Source of the DNA: Flavobacteriales bacterium
Lineage (GTDB): Bacteria; Bacteroidota; Bacteroidia; Flavobacteriales_D; Crocinitomicaceae
Reading direction: 5' to 3'
DNA length: 32,119 nucleotides
NCBI GenBank assembly: GCA_947500875.1
Contig: CANMUN010000028.1
Location: 1 to 32,119, forward strand
The first letter of the stretch is position 1. Each line of letters starts with the position of its first letter. The notes below the pieces were generated by a model. That model was not told where the DNA came from and did no database searches. It saw only the letters and a program-made list of their open reading frames with translations. This document shows, piece after piece, positions 8,037-15,201 of the stretch. The position numbers and the translations under genes were made by a program.

Positions 8037-8726
8037 CTAAGGAGTACTCGAGGAAACGGGAATGATTTTTCCGTTAAATAGTTTACCGCTTTTCAGGGTG
8101 AAATCTGCGATGAAATTCGCCATTGCTTCAGGAGTTATCTCCGCCTCATATCCGGGAAATGCCGTCCTCAACATTTCCGTATTCACCGCACCAAGGCACA
8201 AGCAGTTCATCCGAATACCTGTTGCTTTTTGTTCTTCAGCAAAGACCTCTGTAAAATTGGCGATGGCTGCTTTCGAGGCAGCGTAAGCAGTGAGTTCCGG
8301 AAACTTGACGCTTCCTTGATAGGCCCCCATCGTGCTGACGTTGACCACATGAGCCTTACCTTCACACAAAAGCGGGTAGAGGGCCTTAACAAGGCTGACT
8401 GGTCCTAAAAAATTAACCTGCATGCAACGTTGGTAAAGTTCCATTCCCAGTTCGGTTACCTTCCCTTTTTCCAAATGACCCGCATTGTTGATGAGCGCGT
8501 GGATGGGTCCGAGGTTTGGCAGCACGTTTTTGAGTTGTTCTTCAGCGTCTTTTTCCAAGTCAAAAGGGACAATTTCCACGTGGGTTAAGCCCTCATAGTC
8601 GCGCCTCAAGGCTTCGACGTTTCTGCTGAGTGCCACCAAGCGAAATGCCTGGTCTTTCGACAGCAATGTAACCAAGGCCTTACCGATTCCCCTTGAGGCC
8701 CCACATATCACGATTGTTTTATGCAT
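8037..8726 (-). CDS. Short-chain dehydrogenase/reductase (classical SDR)
   Basis: 229 residues, typical of classical SDRs. All family motifs are visible: the cofactor-binding GASRGIG near the N-terminus, N-N-A-G at the end of beta strand 4, the catalytic Ser in VVNVSTMG, and the Y-A-A-S-K catalytic Tyr/Lys pair. It is an NAD(P)-dependent oxidoreductase of unknown substrate. The ATG at 8726 overlaps the end of the second PaaE-like gene by 8 nt; TTG at 8729 is in frame but less likely. The overlap implies co-expression with the two reductases and hence a possible role in aromatic or acyl-CoA metabolism, but this is inference; SDRs are not a standard part of the paa pathway. Confidence 0.88.
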   Translation of the reverse strand: MHKTIVICGASRGIGKALVTLLSKDQAFRLVALSRNVEALRRDYEGLTHVEIVPFDLEKDAEEQLKNVLPNLGPIHALINNAGHLEKGKVTELGMELYQRCMQVNFLGPVSLVKALYPLLCEGKAHVVNVSTMGAYQGSVKFPELTAYAASKAAIANFTEVFAEEQKATGIRMNCLCLGAVNTEMLRTAFPGYEAEITPEAMANFIADFTLKSGKLFNGKIIPVSSSTP

Positions 8727-9762
8727 CAAAGGTTATGCTTAGGCGTGGGCTCGTGATTTCGGCTTGGCATGTAAGGACATAGCCATCCGCTACTTCTTTA
8801 TCAGTAAGGGTAAAGTTTTGACGCATTTTCGCAGTTCCAGAAATAATTTTTGCTTTACAAGAACTGCAAACACCCCCTCGACACGAGTACGGAGGGTCCA
8901 ATTTCGCCCCTTCCAAAACTTCCAATACGGTTTTCTTTTTAACCGCCACGTTGAACTCGGTGGTTTGTCCGTCTAACAAAACGGTAACTGTACTTTCACT
9001 CACTGCACCGTCACTCGAAGCCAATGCATCGGATTTACTTGGGGGTATAAAAAATTCCTTGCGAATTTTTCCTTCAGGCACACCAAAAAACAGCAAACAC
9101 CGCTCGATTTCACCCATGAAACCCTCAGGACCGCATAGCAAGTAGGCGTCTGATTGAAGCAAGCTTAAATTGTCTTTGAGCTCCTCCATCAAGGCGTCGT
9201 ATCCTAGACGACCGTTTTTGAAGCCTTGCTTCGATTCTCGACTCAAATAAACGGTGGCGCCGATTTCCGTCAAATGATCGTTGAACACTAAGTCGTTAAA
9301 ACTTTTCGTGTTGTAGAATACGTTAAACTGTTTTTTAGTTTTATGGGCTTCTAACATGGAAATCAACGGAGTAATCCCGCTTCCCGCGACAAAAGCGCAA
9401 ATGTTGTGTTCCTCTTCAGCCGTAAAATGTCCTTCCGGCTCATGCACTTTAATTGTATCTCCTTTTTGCACCCGGTCGTGCAAATGGCTCGACATGATTC
9501 CCCCTTCAATTCTTTTTACCCCAATCTTAAATCCGTTTTCTGTTTTTCCGCATATGGAGTACGATCTTCTCAGAGGTTGAGCGCCTGATTGAATTTCCAA
9601 GGTTACGTATTGTCCGGGGGTAAAGGCTGCATCGAAGTCAGATTCTGCCGGTTTCACCAAGGTAAATACCGTGAAATCATCCGTTAATTGTTCCTTCTCT
9701 TGAATCAAAAGTTCTGCCCAAGATTTTGTTTGTTTTCGGTTTAGAAAAGAAAATAGTCCCAT
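8719..9762 (-). CDS. Second PaaE-like FAD/NAD(P)H/2Fe-2S oxidoreductase
   Basis: 347 residues in the same domain order as PaaE: FAD-binding barrel with RRSYSICG (~60-70), NAD(P)-binding domain with G-S-G-I-T-P-L-I-S, and a C-terminal plant-type 2Fe-2S domain with CRGGVCSSC (~290) and a last Cys in LTCQAE. It differs from the neighbouring PaaE in a lysine-rich N-terminal extension and in a Ser/Ala-rich linker before the ferredoxin domain. It could be a second reductase for the epoxidase or could serve another oxygenase or desaturase. The start is ATG 9762, one base past the paaE stop; a longer frame to 9807 would run through the paaE 3' end and adds no family sequence. The end overlaps the SDR gene by 8 nt. 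Confidence 0.85.
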   Translation of the reverse strand: MGLFSFLNRKQTKSWAELLIQEKEQLTDDFTVFTLVKPAESDFDAAFTPGQYVTLEIQSGAQPLRRSYSICGKTENGFKIGVKRIEGGIMSSHLHDRVQKGDTIKVHEPEGHFTAEEEHNICAFVAGSGITPLISMLEAHKTKKQFNVFYNTKSFNDLVFNDHLTEIGATVYLSRESKQGFKNGRLGYDALMEELKDNLSLLQSDAYLLCGPEGFMGEIERCLLFFGVPEGKIRKEFFIPPSKSDALASSDGAVSESTVTVLLDGQTTEFNVAVKKKTVLEVLEGAKLDPPYSCRGGVCSSCKAKIISGTAKMRQNFTLTDKEVADGYVLTCQAEITSPRLSITFDA

Positions 9763-9763
9763 G

Positions 9764-10831
9764 TTATTCGTCGAATGATACGGTGATTTTTGAACTGGTT
9801 GGTACAACTTGACAGGTTAAAACATATCCTTTTTCCACCTCTTCTGGCTCAAGGGCATAATTAACACGCATCGAAGCACTTCCTTCAATGATTTTTGCTT
9901 TGCACGTGCAGCAAACTCCCCCCTTGCACGCGAAAGGAACATCCGCTCCTGCCCGCTGTGCTGCGTCCAACAGGTTGTCGTCGTCTTGGGTCATCTCAAA
10001 GTCGATGGAGTCGTCGTCCAATATCAGTTGAACCGAACAGGTAATTCCTTCGAGATGCTTTTCCTTTTGCATCGATGCTTTGGCAATACCTGAGTGAAAA
10101 AGTTCAAAATGGATGGAGGATTTATTCAACCCCTTGTCCTCAAAAAAGGATTTCACCGCTAGAATCATGGCTTCTGGTCCGCAAACGTATACGTCATCAA
10201 CGGTTAAATCCTTCAGAAAAGCCGCATGCAATTGGACTAATTTTTCCGCATCAATTCTGCCTTTTTGAAGAGGGATTCCCTGACTTTCGCGGCTAAGAAC
10301 ATGAATGACACGAAGACGGGTAAGGTATAGGTTTTTTAAAGCTTCGATTTCTTCTAGGAACATGATGCTCGAAAAACCTTTATTGCCGTAGAATAAAGTC
10401 ACCGTAGATAACGGTTCTTCCTTGAGCACCGTTTTTGCAATGGATAAAATAGGCGTAATACCGCTGCCAGCGGCAAAAAGAACCAAGTGCCGAGCTAAAT
10501 CCTTTTGAGGAATAACTTTAAAATTACCCATGGGTGGCATCACTTCAAGGACATCACCCGGCGTTAATTGATCGATGGCAAAATTTGAGAAAACCCCGTC
10601 TTTAACCCGTTTAATCCCTACTTTCCAGGCGTTTTCGTACGGCGCACTGCACAAGGAATAGGACCTCCTGACTTCTTCTCCGTTAAGGAATGTTTTGAAC
10701 GTTAAGTATTGGCCCGCTTGGAAGCGAAATGCCTCATGCAACTCCTCAGGGACATCCAGGGTAAGTTCCGCAGCATCTTCGGTGATTCGAAGAACGGATT
10801 TAAGACCAATCGATTGAAAACTTCGCGACAT
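9764..10831 (-). CDS. paaE: Phenylacetyl-CoA epoxidase reductase subunit PaaE
   Basis: 355 residues. PaaE passes electrons from NADPH through FAD and a 2Fe-2S centre to the PaaA di-iron site. The N-terminal region has the recognisable PaaE stretch around FRFQAGQYLTFKTFLNGEEV followed by R-R-S-Y-S-L-C-S (FAD binding). The NADPH domain has GSGITPILSI, and the C-terminal ferredoxin domain has CKGGVCCTC (~300) with the last Cys in LTCQVV (~340). It is encoded divergently from paaABCD across 125 bp, whereas in E. coli paaE follows paaD in one operon. The start is ATG 10831, behind a TAATTTTG box. The next gene starts one base after the stop, so paaE, its paralogue and the SDR gene form one operon. 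Confidence 0.92.
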   Translation of the reverse strand: MSRSFQSIGLKSVLRITEDAAELTLDVPEELHEAFRFQAGQYLTFKTFLNGEEVRRSYSLCSAPYENAWKVGIKRVKDGVFSNFAIDQLTPGDVLEVMPPMGNFKVIPQKDLARHLVLFAAGSGITPILSIAKTVLKEEPLSTVTLFYGNKGFSSIMFLEEIEALKNLYLTRLRVIHVLSRESQGIPLQKGRIDAEKLVQLHAAFLKDLTVDDVYVCGPEAMILAVKSFFEDKGLNKSSIHFELFHSGIAKASMQKEKHLEGITCSVQLILDDDSIDFEMTQDDDNLLDAAQRAGADVPFACKGGVCCTCKAKIIEGSASMRVNYALEPEEVEKGYVLTCQVVPTSSKITVSFDE

Positions 10832-10848
10832 ACAAGCGTATCAGGTTG

Positions 10849-10856
10849 CAAAATTA
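10849..10856 (-). promoter_or_regulatory. -7 promoter box of the paaE operon
   Basis: TAATTTTG on the minus strand matches TAnnTTTG exactly. An ATTG lies 16 nt upstream, shorter than the usual spacing, and it falls inside the AACAATTGTT palindrome (10871-10880). The predicted leader is about 14 nt. Confidence 0.5.
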
Positions 10857-10898
10857 AACAATTCAAACTGAACAATTGTTTTTACCCGAACGATTGTA
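10857..10898. promoter_or_regulatory. Candidate operator between paaE and paaABCD (repeated AACRATT)
   Basis: Three copies of AACRATT lie in 42 bp: 10857-10863, 10871-10877 (inside the perfect 10-bp palindrome AACAATTGTT) and 10889-10895. The last two extend to a shared GAACRATTGT (10870-10879, 10888-10897), offset 18 bp. They lie between the two divergent promoters and cover the -33 region of the paaE promoter, a position suitable for a shared regulator. The regulator is not identified. Confidence 0.4.
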
Positions 10899-10916
10899 GT
10901 TTATGCTTGCATCAGC

Positions 10917-10948
10917 ATTGTGCAGTAGGTGTTAATTCATTAAATTTG
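10917..10948 (+). promoter_or_regulatory. Promoter of the paaABCD operon
   Basis: ATTG (10917-10920), 20 nt, then TAAATTTG (10941-10948), an exact TAnnTTTG box. The predicted start of transcription is about 10952, leaving a leader of only ~5 nt before ATG 10957; a second in-frame ATG lies at 10966. Confidence 0.65.
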
Positions 10949-10956
10949 TTGCTTGT

Positions 10957-11904
10957 ATGGAAACCATGACCCTCGAAAAATTAGCAGAGAATTTTCAAGC
11001 GAAAATTGATGCGGACATCAAGATCGAACCCAACGATTGGATGCCCGATAATTACCGTAAAACCCTTATCCGTCAAATTTCGCAGCATGCCCACAGCGAG
11101 ATTGTGGGAATGCTACCGGAAGGAAATTGGATCACACGGGCTCCCAGTTTGCGCCGAAAAGCGGTACTTCTGGCCAAGGTCCAAGACGAGGCAGGTCACG
11201 GCCTGTACTTGTACTCTGCCACGGAAACCTTAGGGGTAAGCCGTGAGGACACCATCGACGATCTTCACCAGGGAAAGGTGAAGTATTCTTCCATATTTAA
11301 TTATCCAACCCTCACTTGGGCTGACATGGGCGCGGTAGGATGGTTGGTGGACGGCGCAGCCATCATGAATCAAGTGGCGCTGTGCAGAACCTCGTACGGA
11401 CCCTATGCACGGGCGATGGTAAAAATTTGCAAAGAAGAATCCTTTCATCAACGCCAAGGGTATGAAATCATGACCAACTTAATGAACGGCACGGCACTTC
11501 AAAAAGAGATGGCTCAAGATGCCTTAAACCGCTTTTGGTGGCCGGCATTGATGATGTTCGGACCAAGCGATGCCGAATCAAAACATACAGAGCAATCCAT
11601 GCGTTGGCGCGTAAAACGCTACACGAACGACGAATTGCGCCAGGCTTTCGTGGACGCGACCGTCCCTCAAGCAGAATTAATCGGATTAACCGTACCGGAC
11701 CCAAAGCTTCAATGGAACGAAGAACGAGGTCATTACGATTTTGGCGACATCGATTGGGATGAGTTTTGGCAGGTAGTTGGAGGAAACGGTCCTTGCAACA
11801 AGGAACGCATCGAAGCAAGAGTTAAAGCAAAAGAAGACGGAGCTTGGGTTCGGGAAGCGGCGACGGCTTTCGCTGAAAAACGCAAAATGCGCGAAAATCA
11901 ATAA
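10957..11904 (+). CDS. paaA: Phenylacetyl-CoA 1,2-epoxidase catalytic subunit PaaA
   Basis: 315 residues, the usual length. PaaA is the di-iron subunit of the multicomponent monooxygenase that adds one oxygen to the ring of phenylacetyl-CoA, the committed step of aerobic phenylacetate degradation. Two E-x2-H iron-binding motifs are visible: E78/H81 in [10 protein letters not shown] and E161/H164 in CKEESFHQ. The conserved [15 protein letters not shown] follows. The start is ATG 10957; ATG 10966 is also possible and would give a longer leader. paaB begins 2 nt after the stop, so paaABCD is one operon with minimal spacing, driven by the promoter at 10917-10948. Confidence 0.97.
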   Translation: METMTLEKLAENFQAKIDADIKIEPNDWMPDNYRKTLIRQISQHAHSEIVGMLPEGNWITRAPSLRRKAVLLAKVQDEAGHGLYLYSATETLGVSREDTIDDLHQGKVKYSSIFNYPTLTWADMGAVGWLVDGAAIMNQVALCRTSYGPYARAMVKICKEESFHQRQGYEIMTNLMNGTALQKEMAQDALNRFWWPALMMFGPSDAESKHTEQSMRWRVKRYTNDELRQAFVDATVPQAELIGLTVPDPKLQWNEERGHYDFGDIDWDEFWQVVGGNGPCNKERIEARVKAKEDGAWVREAATAFAEKRKMRENQ

Positions 11905-11906
11905 GT

Positions 11907-12194
11907 ATGAAATCCAATGAATGGCCTCTTTGGGAGGTGTTTATACGCAGTAAGCAAGGTTTAAACCACAAACACGTAGGAAGCTTGCGTGCTCCTGATG
12001 CCGAAATGGCGTTGCAAAATGCACGGGATGTTTACACGAGAAGGTCTGAAGGAATTTCCATTTGGGTCGTCCAATCGGCGTTGATTGTGGCGTCAGATCC
12101 CACGGAAGCGGATGCCCTCTTTGAACCCGCCGATTCTAAAGTGTACCGCCACCCCACCTTTTACGACCTTCCTGACGGAATTGAACACATGTAG
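11907..12194 (+). CDS. paaB: Phenylacetyl-CoA epoxidase subunit PaaB
   Basis: 95 residues, the typical size of PaaB. This small subunit bridges PaaAC dimers in the epoxidase complex. The family pattern is clear: W-P-L-W-E-V-F-I-R near the N-terminus, then GLNHKHVGSLRAPDAEMAL and N-A-R-D-V-Y-T-R-R, and a conserved S-I-W-V-V. It lies between paaA (2-nt gap) and paaC (3-nt gap). Position, size and motifs agree. Confidence 0.96.
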   Translation: MKSNEWPLWEVFIRSKQGLNHKHVGSLRAPDAEMALQNARDVYTRRSEGISIWVVQSALIVASDPTEADALFEPADSKVYRHPTFYDLPDGIEHM

Positions 12195-12197
12195 TCC

Positions 12198-12947
12198 ATG
12201 GAAAACAAATTAAAATTCTTACTGAGGCTGGGCGATGACAGCATGATTCTCGGTCAACGCCTCTCCGAGCTGTGCGGTCATGGACCTATTCTGGAAGAAG
12301 ACATCGCGATGACGAATATTGCCCTCGATCTCATTGGTCAAGCAACGAATATTTACACCTATGCCGCGACGTTAAGCACTGATTTTAACGATGCGGATGG
12401 TTTGGCTTTTCTGAGATTTGAACACCAATATTACAACGCGGTATTGGTAGAACAACCTAACGGTAATTTTGGGGACACCTTGGTTCGGCAATTTTTCTTT
12501 GACGCGTTTCGGGTTCCTTTGTTTCAGCAAATGATGCAATCCAAAGACGAAACCATTGCTGCTATTGCGGAAAAATCGCTCAAAGAGACACGTTACCATT
12601 TAAAGCATTCATCCGAATGGGTCATCCGTTTGGGCGACGGTACGGAGTTGTCCCACGAACGCGCGCAACTGGCGGTTTTCGACCTATGGCGTTACACCCA
12701 AGAGCTATTCCACATGGATGATGCAGAAAGGGAACTGGTAGATGCTGGGATCATTCCAAACTTAGCCGATTTGCGTGGAACATGGTTGCAAACCGTTGAA
12801 TCAGTCATGCAAACCGCGACCTTGCAAATTCCCGAGAACCAAGGGTTTTTTGGTGCAGGCCGCTTGGGAAGGCACTCAGAATACATGGGGTATATTTTGG
12901 CCCAAATGCAATACATGCAACGCGCCTATCCAGGAATGCAATGGTAA
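12198..12947 (+). CDS. paaC: Phenylacetyl-CoA epoxidase structural subunit PaaC
   Basis: 249 residues, full length. PaaC is the inactive ferritin-like partner of PaaA and is needed for complex stability and substrate binding. Motifs include LGDDSMILGQRLSELCGHGP at the N-terminus, EEDIAMTNIALDLIGQA, and the late YHLKHSSEWVIRLGDGT, all characteristic of PaaC. The 3' end overlaps paaD by 7 nt (ATGGTAA). The long antisense open frames in this gene are shadows of its codon pattern. Confidence 0.96.
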   Translation: MENKLKFLLRLGDDSMILGQRLSELCGHGPILEEDIAMTNIALDLIGQATNIYTYAATLSTDFNDADGLAFLRFEHQYYNAVLVEQPNGNFGDTLVRQFFFDAFRVPLFQQMMQSKDETIAAIAEKSLKETRYHLKHSSEWVIRLGDGTELSHERAQLAVFDLWRYTQELFHMDDAERELVDAGIIPNLADLRGTWLQTVESVMQTATLQIPENQGFFGAGRLGRHSEYMGYILAQMQYMQRAYPGMQW

Positions 12948-13426
12948 CTGCCGATGATTTACGGGAGATTTTATCACAAGTAAAGGATCCTGAGGTTCCC
13001 GTGCTGAGCATTTTGGATTTGGGAATCCTGCGTTCCTTGACCTGTGAGAACCAACACTGGACCATCGTTATTACCCCTACCTACAGCGGTTGTCCTGCCA
13101 TGCAAACCATTGAGGCCGATATCCGAACCACCCTGTCTCGAAATAAGGTTGAACACTTCACCGTTGAAACCGTCCTTTCGCCTGCTTGGACCACCGATTG
13201 GATTTCGGAGGAAGGCAAAAGAAAATTGGAGGAATACGGCATTGCACCTCCGGTAGATGAGGTGGATAAAAGCGTCCTTTTCAGCAAGCCTCCAATGGTT
13301 CCTTGTCCGTTATGCAAGTCGCAGAAAACTAAAATGGTTAGCCAATTTGGGAGTACCGCCTGTAAGGCACATTACCAATGCCTAGCTTGCCAAGAGCCTT
13401 TTGATTACTTTAAGTGTTTGCGGTAA
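12941..13426 (+). CDS. paaD: PaaD, epoxidase maturation protein (MIP18/DUF59 family)
   Basis: 161 residues. PaaD is required for activity of the epoxidase and probably helps assemble its metal centres. The N-terminal MIP18-like domain has DPEVPVLSILDLGILR and the conserved T-P-T-Y-S-G-C-P. The C-terminus is a zinc-ribbon-like unit with CPLC (~120), a single Cys in STACKAHY, CLAC and a last Cys near the end. It starts inside paaC and overlaps the convergent glycosyltransferase by 17 nt, so there is no room for a conventional terminator between them. It closes the paaABCD block; no paaK or paaZ follows. Confidence 0.94.
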   Translation: MVTADDLREILSQVKDPEVPVLSILDLGILRSLTCENQHWTIVITPTYSGCPAMQTIEADIRTTLSRNKVEHFTVETVLSPAWTTDWISEEGKRKLEEYGIAPPVDEVDKSVLFSKPPMVPCPLCKSQKTKMVSQFGSTACKAHYQCLACQEPFDYFKCLR

Positions 13427-14519
13427 GAACCAACTTATCCCAAGCTTCCTGAGCAGTTTTATCCCAAGAAAATTCTTCCCCTCGTTGAAGCCCTTTCTGG
13501 CTAAGCTCTTCGCGTAAATCCGGTTCATCGCGCAAACGCTGCAATCCCAATAGGATATCCTCCTCATCAAATGGGTCGCAGTAGATTGCAGCATCACCTG
13601 CAACTTCGGGCAGGCAGGTATTGTTGGAGCAGAGAATGGGCGTTCCACATCGCATAGCCTCTACCAAGGGTATTCCAAAACCTTCAAAGTATGGAACATA
13701 AGTCAGTGCGAATGCTGCTGCCATTACGCCGACTAATTCAGATTTTTCAAGATAACCCAAGAAATGAACGTGCGATTTCTGTTCTTCGTTCAGGTTGAAT
13801 TGCTGCTTGTCCCACATGGCGCTCCCTACGATGACTAAATCAATGTCGGATTTGTTCAATTTTAGGTAGGCACTCAGCAAACGGTGAACGTTTTTTCTTG
13901 GATGTAAGGATCCAACAAATAAAAAATAGGGCCTTCCGCCGCTGATGGCATCTCGTACCTTAACTTTTTGTTCGGGGCTTAAAGGTCGATATTGATGGTT
14001 CGACCCGTTGTATAGAAACGATATTTTGTTGGGGTCGCACGCGTATGCTTGAATAATGTCCTGCCGGGAAAATTGTGAAACGGTTAATACGTGCTTTGCT
14101 TTACGAACGAATTTTGGAAAAAAGAACCTTAAATAACGCGAAAGCAGGAAAGGTAAATCTTTCGGATAGTGTTCAAAATTAATGTCGTGGACGGTTATGA
14201 TGCTCGGGACGGTTGAACGCAATGAATTATATCCGTCCGGGGAAAAGAATACCGTAGCGTTTTCGCGTTTCAAGACCCGGGGCAAAGACCATTCAAACCA
14301 CCACCAATACAAGAGAGGGTGACGGGTAGGTGGTCCAATGATAACTTTTTTAACATGGGAATGTTCGGGCAAATCAACTTTGGGTTTGCGGTCGAAAAGC
14401 AAAACAAACTGCACTTCAGGATGCCATTCAATCCATCGCAGCACCAATTCGTACGTGTAATTGCCAAAGCCCTCCATTTTATGGTGCGTAAGGTTACGGC
14501 AATTGATGGCAACAATCAT
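13410..14519 (-). CDS. Glycosyltransferase, GT4-like (GT-B fold)
   Basis: 369 residues. It is a GT-B glycosyltransferase of the family 1/4 type, probably acting on surface polysaccharide or a glycolipid; donor and acceptor are unknown. The N-terminal domain has G-F-G-N-Y-T-Y after the first strand and a T-V-H-D segment. The C-terminal domain has FVGSLHPRKNVHRLLSAY and the E-x7-E motif as EGFGIPLVE, followed by A-M-R-C-G-T-P-I. The start is ATG 14519, because it shares one base with the MBL stop (TAATG) and begins directly with MIVAINCRN; an upstream in-frame extension would lie inside the MBL gene. It is the last gene of the minus-strand block and overlaps paaD. Confidence 0.88.
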   Translation of the reverse strand: MIVAINCRNLTHHKMEGFGNYTYELVLRWIEWHPEVQFVLLFDRKPKVDLPEHSHVKKVIIGPPTRHPLLYWWWFEWSLPRVLKRENATVFFSPDGYNSLRSTVPSIITVHDINFEHYPKDLPFLLSRYLRFFFPKFVRKAKHVLTVSQFSRQDIIQAYACDPNKISFLYNGSNHQYRPLSPEQKVKVRDAISGGRPYFLFVGSLHPRKNVHRLLSAYLKLNKSDIDLVIVGSAMWDKQQFNLNEEQKSHVHFLGYLEKSELVGVMAAAFALTYVPYFEGFGIPLVEAMRCGTPILCSNNTCLPEVAGDAAIYCDPFDEEDILLGLQRLRDEPDLREELSQKGLQRGEEFSWDKTAQEAWDKLVLTANT

Positions 14520-15172
14520 TAAAATTGTAGGATGTAATTCGTTTGTTTTTCCTGTCCAATCGAGGTGCTTGGACCGTGGCCGCAATAAACCAAGGTTTCA
14601 TCGGCTAATGTAAACAGCACCTCGTGAATCGATTTTTTCAAGGTGGCTAAATCGCCTCCCGGCAGGTCCGTTCTACCAAAACTTCCAGCGAATAATACGT
14701 CACCGTTAATTAAAATCCCTTCTTTTTCTAAGTAAAATACGACATGGCCCCTCGAATGTCCTGGAGTATGCAAGACCTGAAAAACCAGCGATTCCCCGAA
14801 GGATAACGTGGATTGATCTTCCAGAAAATACCCAGGTTCCGGAGAAACGGCATAGCCTTCGAAGCCATATACATGAGCGTATTCTTTTACGCGGTTTAAT
14901 CCTTCCAATTCCAAGGGGTGAATTCCCAGTTCAACTCCGTAGGTTGTCTTAACCCAGTGGTTTCCCAATACGTGGTCGATGTGGCAATGGGTATTTAACA
15001 AGCCTACGACCTTCAGTTTTTGATCTTTTATGTAAGATTCGAGTATTTTGGCCTCTTCGTTGGAATAACATCCGGGATCAACGATAACGGCGTTTCCTTC
15101 AACATCCGAAACAACAACGGTATTTTCTTGAAAGGCATTAAAGGTAAATGTCTGGATGTGCACCGTGCTCAT
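14519..15172 (-). CDS. MBL-fold metallo-hydrolase (glyoxalase II-like)
   Basis: 217 residues. The metal-binding motif THCHIDH is present (His62, His64, Asp66, His67). His in TPGHSRGH (~137), Asp in NGDVLFAGSFGR and His in VYCGHGP complete the binuclear site. Single-domain proteins of this kind are small-molecule thioester hydrolases of the glyoxalase II type; the substrate cannot be told. The start ATG 15172 lies 29 nt after the end of the type B cargo gene. A longer frame to 15295 would overlap that gene's C-terminal domain and is not needed. The stop overlaps the glycosyltransferase start by one base. Confidence 0.88.
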   Translation of the reverse strand: MSTVHIQTFTFNAFQENTVVVSDVEGNAVIVDPGCYSNEEAKILESYIKDQKLKVVGLLNTHCHIDHVLGNHWVKTTYGVELGIHPLELEGLNRVKEYAHVYGFEGYAVSPEPGYFLEDQSTLSFGESLVFQVLHTPGHSRGHVVFYLEKEGILINGDVLFAGSFGRTDLPGGDLATLKKSIHEVLFTLADETLVYCGHGPSTSIGQEKQTNYILQF

Positions 15173-15201
15173 ACCGCAAAGGTAGCAATTTCTAAGGCGT
15201 T

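Noticed and set aside
9763..9807. N-terminal extension of the second PaaE-like protein
   Set aside because: It overlaps the 3' end of paaE; ATG 9762 lies one base past the paaE stop and gives a full-length protein.
14520..14585. N-terminal extension of the glycosyltransferase
   Set aside because: It would run through the end of the MBL gene; the ATG at 14519 in a TAATG junction starts the glycosyltransferase fold directly.
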